The notes under the pieces: generated by a model | The model's database searches: none | Seen by the model: only the letters and a program-made list of their open reading frames with translations | What the model was told of the DNA's origin: nothing | Shown here: positions 23,201 through 33,700 of the stretch, piece after piece | Numbering within the stretch: position 1 is the stretch's first letter | How the letters are laid out: each line of letters begins with the position of its first letter | Assembly (NCBI RefSeq): GCF_030035675.1 | Contig: NC_084480.1 | Coordinates: forward strand, 18,805,263 to 18,869,262 | Source: Rhineura floridana | Taxonomy: Eukaryota > Chordata > Lepidosauria > Squamata > Rhineuridae | Direction of reading: 5' to 3' | DNA: 64,000 nucleotides | Made by a program: the position numbers and the translations under genes

Positions 23201-26200
23201 CACCCACATGCAAGTGGCCACATACAGTTTATTGCGCTAAACACCTTTTTGTCCCTAGAGGTGCCCTGTCTGTTACCACCCCTGCCTTGGTATCTCCTAT
23301 AGATGAAGGGTGGGCTTTAGATATTTTAAATAAATTAAATTAAATCATGATAACAGACATTTTTTGCTAATGCTTGGATAAGGACAGGTGATGCATCAGA
23401 AATTTGACATTTTTGGTCCACCCGGCATAGTATTTCAAAGATGATTTCACAGGTGCTCACTCCCTATATCTCACTCCCTATATCATATTGTTAAATTATT
23501 TGTTTGAAGGATATAGTTCTGGAGACAGACTTGGAAATAGTCGTAACCCTTCTAAGGATAGCAAAAATTGAAATTGCAAAAAAGCAGCCAAAGCCACATG
23601 CAGTTCTAGACTGGGACATTATCAACTTGACAAAATTCGCATGTTACCTAACAGAAGAGAACAGACAAACAAATATATTGAAACCAGGGCCATCTTTATT
23701 TTGTTGTGGAACCAAAAATATCAGGAGGACAAACATCCTTACAAATTATTTTCTTGACTTTATACAATGTTTGTCATGTTAATATATTTAACACATTTTT
23801 ATTTCCCTATGTTGTGCTTTAAATTTTCTTTTTTCAATAAAAAAGATGATTTCACAGCATGCAAAATCTGAATTCGAGGGAAGAAGGTTGGGTGACTGTA
23901 TAGATCCATGGCTTCCTCCTTTTATGAGTTCCATGTCTATTTGCCCCATTTGTTGTAGTAGTAGTACTGATTAATGTTTACAAAGAACGTTATCTTTAAA
24001 AAAATGTTTTGCAGTCTCTTAGTGATGAAGACTCCTTTAAAAAGTGTTCTTCCGAAGGTGAAGTGAAAAAGAAAATTGAGGAGCTGCTTGCTAATCTTTT
24101 GGACAGGTGACTTGTTATCTTACTGTTGGGGATGACTTCAGTTGAGTATCTTTCTCAGGAGAGATACATCTGGGCATAAGCTAGAATCTCATTTTCCGTA
24201 GAGTTGGCTATAATCATGCATATATTATATATGGGGAGGTTTATTAGCGCCATTTGTCTTGGCAATAGCTGTTGCGATTCTTCATATAAAGCTTTGGTGA
24301 GGTTACTGTGTACAGTTCTGGTCGCCTCATCTCAAAAAGGATATTATAGAGTTGGAAAAGGTCCAGAGGAGGGCAACCAGAATGATCAAGGGGATGGAGC
24401 GACTCCCTTACGAGGAAAGGTTGCAGCATTTGGGGATTTTTAGTTTAGAGAAAAGGCAAGTCAGAGGAGACATGATAGAAGTGTATAAAATTATGCATGG
24501 CATTGAGAAAGTGGATAGAGAAAAGTTCTTCTCCCTGTCTCATAATACTAGAACTCGTGGGCATTCAAAGAAGCTGAATGTTGGAAGATTCAGGACAGAC
24601 AAAAGGAAGTACTTCTTTACTCAGTGCATAGTTAAACTATGGAATTTGCTCCCACAAGCTGCAGTAATGGCTACCAGCTTGGATGGCTTTAAAAGAAGAT
24701 TAGACAAATTCATGGAGGACAGGGCTATCAATGGCTACTAGCCATGATGGCTGTGCTCTGCCACCCTAGTCAGGGGCAGCATGCTTGTGAAAACCAGTTT
24801 CCGGAAGCCTCAGGAGGGGAGAGTGTTCTTGCACTCGAGTCCTGCTTGCGGGCTTCCCCCAGGCACCTGTTTGGCCACTGTGAGAACAGGATGCTGGACT
24901 AGATGGGCCACTGGCCTGATCCGGCAGGCTCTCCTTATGTTCTTATCTCAGGTCTGGTGGCCGAATTCAGCCCTCAAGATGTCTCTGTCACCTCTTCCCT
25001 CGGCCATGCTTCCTCTCGCCAGCCTCCTTGAGTGCCTTTGCCTGGCTGGAATGTGTCTTTGAGCAGGGATAATGCCTCTTACCTGCCAGGATAGAGGATG
25101 GAGAGGGGTGTGTGTCTGGAAACTTCTGACTGTTGTGTGGCCTGCTGCATAAAGTAGGAGTCACTTCTGTTGCTCTGCCCACTTTTGCCTCTAGCGCCAC
25201 TCACCAGTGGCACATTTCTCTGCCCCACCCTGAATGGTTGCCCAAGAGGGAATGCAGCCCTTATGAAAATAAAAAGAGCCTGCTGGATCAGCCCAATGGC
25301 TCATCTGGTCCAGCATCCTGTTTTCCCAGTAGCCAATCAGATGCCCATGAGAAGCCTGCCAGCAGGACCTTGTAACCTAAGAGCACTCGTCCCTCCTGAG
25401 GTTTCTAGCAACTGGAATTCAGGTGCATACTGCCGATTGGTCAGGGAGGAAGAGGGGGAGGGAGGAAAGATGTGGCCCATCCACTTCTGCCTCTTAAGAC
25501 TTCCCACTGATGGCATGTAGCTCTTGACAGATCATCTCCAAGGGAATGCATCCCTCGACGGGGGGGGGGAAGGTTCCCCACCCCCTGATGTAACTGAAGT
25601 ACTTGGAATACTCTCCAGCAGGGATATAGTCATCCAGGGTCTGGGGGGGGGGGTCTTAGTCCCTTTACTTTTTTGGGAGCAGGGTCCCTGTGTCTCCAGC
25701 ATCCTGTGAGCCAATCAGCATGAAACAGGAGTGTCTTAGCCACTGCTTCCTTGACCTTTCCTGCTGATTGGAGCTAATGAGAGTGAAAGGAGGTGAGTCA
25801 GCCACTGAGAAGAGTCTTCTCAGTAGCTAACACTCCCCTTTCATGCTTTTTGGCTCCTAGAGATGTCTGTGTTGCAGCGGTGTATTGTCAGCGTGTGCCA
25901 GCCCGTGCACCCACCTAGAGCCCAGTAGGAATAGATCCAGCCGAAAGATATCCACAGACACAGTTACTAGTTAAGAGTCTTTTACTGACAGGATTTTCTA
26001 ATAGAGTTACAAACACAATTACTTTCCTAGCTCTCCTAACACCGAACACCCCTACACCTTGCAGTTTCTCTTTCAAGGCTTTTATAGATGTTTCGTTCTT
26101 GCACAGCTGCAGCCTCCGCTGTGTGCTGACCTTGGGCACTCTCTGCACAGTGTTAACCCATTCCTATGTCTTTCTGGAAAACCATACATAGATGTCTCAG

Positions 26201-29200
26201 CAGCCTACAGTTCCCACCTTTTCCATAAAGACATGAATACATACATTTCATTGCATTTTACATTTACAATTCGTTCTGCAGTTTTATTTAACACAATCTA
26301 GGTACTGTGTTTCACCATCATCCATATACCTGCTTGTTTCTTGGCTTGTTACTGTGCCAATTTGAAACCTTTCAGGAGGTTTTCCCAGATTTACTCTTTC
26401 AGAGCGTCTTAATGTTACATGAGGCTCTGTTTCCTCTGTGCCTCTCTCATCCGCTCCAGCAAGAGGTTGTTCCTCTTCCTCCTGTTTTATCTCATGTTCT
26501 GTGTTTACATCATGTTCACTTGCATTGTCTAATTCAACATATTCAATGTTATTCCAATCATGTTCATTGACTTTTATGCTTCTGCTAAGCACCACCCTGC
26601 TCTGATTTGGAATCCAGACACGATAATATGCATTTTGGAATCCCAGCACATTCCCTTTCTGTGCTCTGTGTGCTAGCTTCCCATGCCGTTTTCCCTTGGG
26701 AACGTGCACCCAGCACTTTGCTCCAAATCTTACAATGTGCTGCAGTTTCGGTTTCTTCCCATTGAGCCATTCATATGGTGTCATTTGAATTGCCCTGTGA
26801 TACAGCCTGTTTTGGATGTAATTAGCATACAACATGCACTCTCCCCAAAATGCATTCGGTAACTCAAGAGTCTCTCAACATGGCTCTAGTTGCATCCTGA
26901 AGTGTTCTATTTTTTCTCTCCGCTATCCCATTCTGAAACGGAGAAAACGGTGCAGTGAAATGTTGTTCTATCCCTTTCTTTGACAAATACTGCTCTAATG
27001 ATTTACCAGTGAACTCTCCCCCCTGGTCAGAGCGTATTCTTTGGATTGTTACACCATGTTGCACTTCAACTTTCTTCACAAACTGTTTCAGTTTCCCCTC
27101 TGCTTCATCTTTTGCATGTAACAGATATACGGTGCAAAACCTGGTGTAGTCGTCTACAATCACCAGAAAATACTTGGCACCACCTTGTGACCTTTGAAAT
27201 GGTCCTGCAAGATCAACATGAATCATTTGATATGGTGCGTTTGTGCTACTCTCTGCCTCCTTACATATGGGAGCAACCGTGGCTTTGGTTTGATTACATA
27301 CATCACATTCCACATACTGAGTACACTCTTTTAGTGTCACATCCACACTGTTACTGGGTGTTTTCATGATAGTTCCAAAACTAGCGTGTCCTAGTTTCCT
27401 ATGCCATTGATGTATGCATCTGTCATGAGGCTTCTTGTTTGCACTCACAGTAGCACATCCTGTGGGTTTGAATTGCATGTAAAACAGTGAATTCCTAAGA
27501 TATCCCTTCATACAGAGTTTGTCCCCTCTCTGTATCTCACATGTTCCTTGTCTAAACGTGACAACATATCCCATTGCGTTCAGTTTCTTAACAGACAAGA
27601 CATTACATTCTAAGCTTGGTACATACAATACATCAGTCATAATGGTGTTCAATACACTTAACTTTACAGTACCCCTCCCCAATACCTGTCTGTGCGTAGT
27701 TCGGAACAAAGTTATGTCCTTCACCATACTGTGGGTAGCGCCTGAGTCAACAACCCATACAGTACTGCCTCTGTCTTTGCTGCTTCTAGTTCTGCAGTTG
27801 TCAGCACTCACCAGCTGCACACACGACGGCTTCCTGCCTCGTCCTTTTCGCTTTGCTTCACAGTCTCTTTGTAGATGAGTAGTAGAACCACAAAAGTAAC
27901 AGGCTTTTAGTCCAAATGATCTTGCTTCTGTGTCTTTGAAGTTTGGCTTTCTGCATTCTCTTTTCTCAGTTCTTTCCCTTCCTTCGGCCGTTTCCTTCCG
28001 TCTCTCCCACTCTTGGAGCAGCTTGCCCGAAACATATTCAACTGTCAGACCATCATCTGGCATAGCTTCCAACGAGCTCACTATCGGATCCCACGACGGA
28101 TTTAATGAAGAGAGTATGATGTACACTTGCTGCAACTGTGTGTGCACCACATGCCTTTCTTGCAGCTCTGCAAACAGCTTCTTTATTTCCAATAGATGGG
28201 CAGACATCGTCCTGTCCTCTGTTAGCTTCATCTGATATAGTCTACGTGCTAAGTGAATTTTGCTGCTTGCTGTTTGTCTCACATGCACTTCGTTTAATGC
28301 AGTCCATAGAAGCCTAGCCATCGGCTTATCTTGAATAAAAAGCAATTGAGAATCATCAACAGCCAAGATGATTAACGCCTTCGCTTTCTCGTCCATTCGA
28401 ATCCACGGAGCCGGTTGCGGATCCGCCGGTGGGTCGGTCACAATTACCTGCCATAAATCTTCCTTGATAAGAAACGCTTGCATCCTTAGACACCAACTGG
28501 AATAGTTTCGTTCAGTGAGCCTTTCCAAAGGCATCCCGGCTGAAAGTGAAACTGCCATGCTTCTGAACACTGCGAAACACTATTCCTTCTCCGATTTCCA
28601 CGAATAAGCACTCTACCTCGGTTCTCTGCTGCTGGGTAGCTTGAGCAGCTTGGCTGGGTTGCTTGGCCCTCTAGGCTGGGCAGTCTGGGCCTCTAGGCTG
28701 GGCCCATAACCCCTGTTGCAGCGGTGTATTGTCAGTGTGTGCCAGCCCGTGCACCCACCTAGAGCCCAGTAGGAATAGATCCAGCCGAAAGATATCCACA
28801 GACACAGTTACTAGTTAAGAGTCTTTTACTGACAGGATTTTCTAATAGAGTTACAAACACAATTACTTTCCTAGCTCTCCTAACACCGAACACCCCCACA
28901 CCTTGCAGTTTCTCTTTCAAGGCTTTTATAGATGTTTCGTTCTTGCACAGCTGCAGCCTCTGCTGTGTGCTGACCTTGGGCACTCTCTGCACAGTGTTAA
29001 CCCATTCCTATGTCTTTCTGGAAAACCATACATAGACGTCTCAGCAGCCTACAGTCTGTTGTGGGAGAAGGCATTAAGAAGGATCTCATTCTTAACCCAT
29101 AGCAAAAAAAGGGGGGAGGGGTGTGGGTATGACCAACATGACAGGACCCTGCGCTTCTGAATTTGCCACTTCACTGCTGCTCTCCAGTGCTGTAAAAACG

Positions 29201-30720
29201 AATGGTATGGAATTAGTTTTCTTGATTGAGAGAGAATCTATGTGTCTGTCTTGAGCCAAGTTAACTGAAATATTTGCAAAATGGCGGTCATGTCGATCTC
29301 TGTCTGTTTCTCTGGTTTGTTTTTGTTTTGGTCAGGTTACACAAGGATGGAAGAAAGCCACATACGATACGATTAACCATTCGGCGATTTTCCCTGACCA
29401 ATAAGTGGTTTAATCGGGAGAGCCGTCAGTGCCCTATTCCATCTCATGTGGTCCAGAGGATTGGAACAGGTAATTCATTCCTCATGGAGCCTTTTGTACT
29501 GCTTCTTTTACACAAAGACAGCCAGTGGTGTGGTGGTAAATTTTGAAGGTTGTAGAATGATCTCCTCTCTTGCGCTGTCATTGTCTGCTTTTTGATGATT
29601 GGTTAAGACCCATTCCTTTGATCTTTGGTCGAGTGGGCGTCTTCCCTCCTAGCTGGGTTGCTGTTTTGTGCTGCTGTTTTTGTGTGTGTTAGTTTTGAGG
29701 GCTTTTTTATTATATTTTAATTTTGTACTTGTTTTAGTTGTGAGATTTTTGTAACTTGCCCTGGGACCATTTGGTGAAGGCCTGTTTATAAGTACAAATA
29801 ATAAGTCTTGTATCCAACTAAATTAGACTCAAAAGTAGACTAGCTTAAATCAATGGACACAAGTTAGCCGTGCCCATTAATTTAAATGGGTCGACTTCAG
29901 GTGTGGGAAACCTCCGGTGTGAGGGCCAAACTTCATTTCCCCTCCCATAGCTATGTTTCCCAGAGGTCCTGGGATGAAGAGGGATTGATTGATTATTAAA
30001 CCACTCTGGGAATTATAGCTCCATGAAGGGAATAGGTGTTTCCTAACAACTCTCAGCACCCTTAACAGACTACAGTTCCCAGGATTCTTTGCAGGAAGCC
30101 ATGATTGTATAAAATGGTGTGACACTGCTTTAAATATATAGTGCAGATGGGGTGTGAGTTGTAAATGGAACCCCAGCCAGTAATCTGGCTGCTACATTTT
30201 GGACCAGTTGAAATTTCTGAATCATCTTCAAGGGCAGCTCCACATACAGTGCGTTGCCATAGTCCAATCTGGACTGTGCAATACAGTGACCAGGTCATCT
30301 CTGTCCAAGAAGCAAACCAGCTGGAGCTGAAAATAGGTATGCATAGCCACCAAGGCTATTGAGCATCCAGTGTCTTTCCTCTTTTTCTTTTACCTACTCT
30401 TTGCTCAAAGATATAATTAATTCTTTCATCTCTGCATCTCTGGGCTAAGTCCAGCCTCACCCAACACTGCATTTCCTGACATTTAGCCTCCTCTGTGCTT
30501 GAGCAATAACCTGCTTGACTGATTCCTTCACCACTTGTGGCTATGCTTACTTGTCCTCCTTGCTAAAGCCCAGATTCAGTTATGTCTTATCCCAGATCCC
30601 AATTGTTATGCCCAATTGGTGTGAGGAGGAAGGTAACTGATTATAGCAGTGGATATTATAATCCCCTACAACCACAGAGTAAGCACCAGAATCTGTGTAA
30701 CTTCAGTGTGCTCTCTCTCT

Positions 30721-30776
<56 letters not shown>

Positions 30777-33700
30777 CCCCCCTTTGAATGTTCATGTCAA
30801 GGTGACTCCACCGTCAAGATCCATCTGGTTGCTATCCTCATGAAACTATTTCATAAGATGATAAATGTGCAAGTTCCATTTCATCTGACACTCCTGAACG
30901 TCTGCTTCTCCAATCTTAAGGCCCCTTCTACCTCTTCCAAGCACTGTATTGGGTTTTATTTGAATCGCTCATCGCCCTCTTTTAAGTGCAGCAAACTTGT
31001 TCCGGTAAGTTCAGAAGTATATTTTTGTAAAGAGATGTTGCTTACCGCGTCCCAAAGGCTTGGTGTGCTTTACAGATGCCAAAAGCAGAATGGAATAATA
31101 TTTGCTTAAATTCATTGGGGGGAAAAACACAACTTCTTTAAAAAAAAAATGAAAGTTGAGATTTTGTGGGAATTGAATTCTTCAAATTACTTTGTACATG
31201 TAGTGCAGCTTTTAGGAACAATGTGGTGAAGAGAGCAAACCCAGTACTTAGTCACCATGTCCCTATTCAGGTTTGCAGAGCTTGGAAAAGTTACTTTTTT
31301 TGAACTACAACTCCCATCAGCCCCAGCCAGCATGGCCACTGGATTGGCCTGATGGGAGTTGTAGTTCAAAAAAGTAACTTTTCCAAGCTCTGTAGGTTTG
31401 TATATTGTCTCTTTCCTTTCCGCAATTACTTGGTTTTTATATCATAACTTTTTATAGGGGCAGCAATATAATGTAACTTATTTATTTATTTTTATTTATT
31501 ACATTGTATACTGCCCCATAGCTGAAGCTCTCTGGGCAGTTTACAACAATTAAAAACATTAAAAACAAATATACAAATTTAAAAACACATTTTTAAAAAA
31601 CAATTTAAAAACACATGCTAAAATGCCTGGGAGAAGAAGAAAGTCTTGAGCTGGTGCTGAAAAGATAAGTGTTGGCGCTAGGTGCACCTCGTCAAGAACA
31701 TCATTCCATAATTTGGGGGCCACCACTGAGAAGGCCCTCTCCCTTTTGCCATCCTCTGAGCTTCCCTCGGAGTAGGCACCTGGAGGAGGGCCTTTGATGT
31801 TGAGCGTAGTATACGGGTGGGTTCGTGTTGGGAGAGGCGTTCCATCAGGTATTGTATTAATAGCAGAATAAATTATGCAGCATGAATTATGCTGCATGAA
31901 TTATAACATTAATTATGTCAGGAAAGAGGAAGCTTCTGATGGGTCTTGGGCAGAAGGTCTTTCACAACAATTGCTACCTGATCCTTTGAACTGGAGATGG
32001 CAGGGACTGAACCTGGGACCTTCTGTGTGCAAGGCATGTTATCCATCACTGAGCTATGTTTTGTTCTGTTTTATTTATTTATTTAATTTCTATCTTGCCC
32101 TTCCTCCCAGAAGGAGCCCAGGGCAGCAAACAAAAGCACTAAAAGCGCATTAAAACATCTTAAAAACAAAATACTTTCAAACATATTAAAACAAAACATC
32201 TTTAAAAACATATTAAAAACACCTTTGAAAAATACAGCTTTAAAAACATCTTAAAAAGCAATTCCAATACAGACGCAGACTGGGATAGGTCTCAACTTAA
32301 AAGGCTTGTTGAAAGAGGAAGGTCTTCAGTAGGTGCCGAACAGACAACAGAGATGGCGCCTGTCTAATTTTTAAGGGGAGGGAATTCCAAAGGGTAGGTG
32401 CCACAACACCAAAGGTCTATGTTGTGTGGAACAGACCTCCTGATAAGATGGAATCTGCAGGAGGCCCTCACCTGCAGTGATCAACTGGGTATCTAAGGAG
32501 TGAGATGATTTTTCAGGTGTCCTGGTCCCAAGCTGCATAGGGCTTTATTGCCATAATCGCCGGGTGCTATAAGCGTCTCAGGCTACAATTCCTAAAGATA
32601 CAAGCTGGAGAGAAAGCCCCATTAAACTCAGCAGGTTTTTACCTCTCAGTAAACACGCCCTGCTGGATCAGGCCAGTGATCCATCTATTCTAGCATCCTG
32701 TTCTCGCAGTGGCCAATCCAATGCCTATGGGGAGACTGCAAGCAGGATCTTAGCGCAAGAGCACTCTCCCCTCCTGTGGTTTCCAGCAACTGGGTATTCA
32801 GAAGCATATTGCCTCTGACAGTGGAGGGGAGAACATAGCCATCATGGCTAGTAGCCATTGATAGCCTTATCTTCCATGCAGTTATCCAATCCTCTTTTAA
32901 AGCCATCCCAGTTGGTGGCCATCACTGCCTCCTGTGGGGGTGAATTCCATAGTTAAACCGTGCTGTGTGAAGAAGCCTTTTGCCTGTTCTGAGTCTTCCA
33001 GCTAAGGTTGGGATCCGATTTGTTGTTTCCAGTTCGATTGCATTCCATCAAACAGAAAGGCGGTTCCATCCCGTGCTCTTTGGTTTTCCACTATCTTCTC
33101 CTTTTACTGTTTCAGGTTTTTTCCTCCTGAAAAAAGAACGATGCTGCTATCTTTTCCCCCTAACAATATTTTCCTTTCCAAAAGAAAAGGAAAGCAGCTT
33201 CCTCTCTGCCCAGTGACCGTCCACCCAACCCCCCAACGCCTCTTTCTCCTCCTCACCCTGAATCGTGCTGGATCCTCCCCCACCCCCTTCCCAGCCATGG
33301 AAGAAGGCAAGAGAAGCTGAGAGATCACCTGGCCAATTTCACTTTAGCAAAATGCATCATTTTATACAGTTCCACCATGTCGCCTCCTGCTCGCCTTCTC
33401 TGTAAACCAAAAGGCTCCAAATGCTGCAACTTTTCCTCATAGAGGAGTCGCTACAGCCCTTTGATCATTCCGGTTGCCCTTTTCTGAACCAGTTGTGGTG
33501 TAATTTTGCTTGGACATAAGAACCATGTTGGAATAGACCAAAGATCTCTGTTTTTCCAGCATCCAGTTTCCCACAGTGGCTAACCAGATGCTTCCAGGAA
33601 ACCCACAAGGAGTCCAGCCGTTTGCCTCCCCAGCTTGTATTCAGAGGTATACTGCCTCTCAACCTGGAGGTTCCATCATGGCTAATACCCATTGATAGGA

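Larger units (their letters stand above)
25870..29053 (-). mobile_element. Copia-type LTR retrotransposon, broken
   Basis: This is a Ty1/copia-type element read on the minus strand, with two 340 bp LTRs and a 5-bp target duplication GTCTG (25865-25869, 29054-29058). Parts recognised from 5' to 3' on the minus strand are a gag-like region (about 28.5-28.0 kb), a CCHC zinc knuckle (about 27.9 kb), an aspartic protease motif DSGATHS (about 27.75 kb) and an integrase with the HHCC and D,D-35-E regions (about 27.4-26.4 kb). The LTRs differ at about four places, so the insertion is young, likely some millions of years. The internal part is incomplete and carries at least two breaks; it is a fossil. 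It interrupts repeat X in POLI intron 7. Confidence 0.92.
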
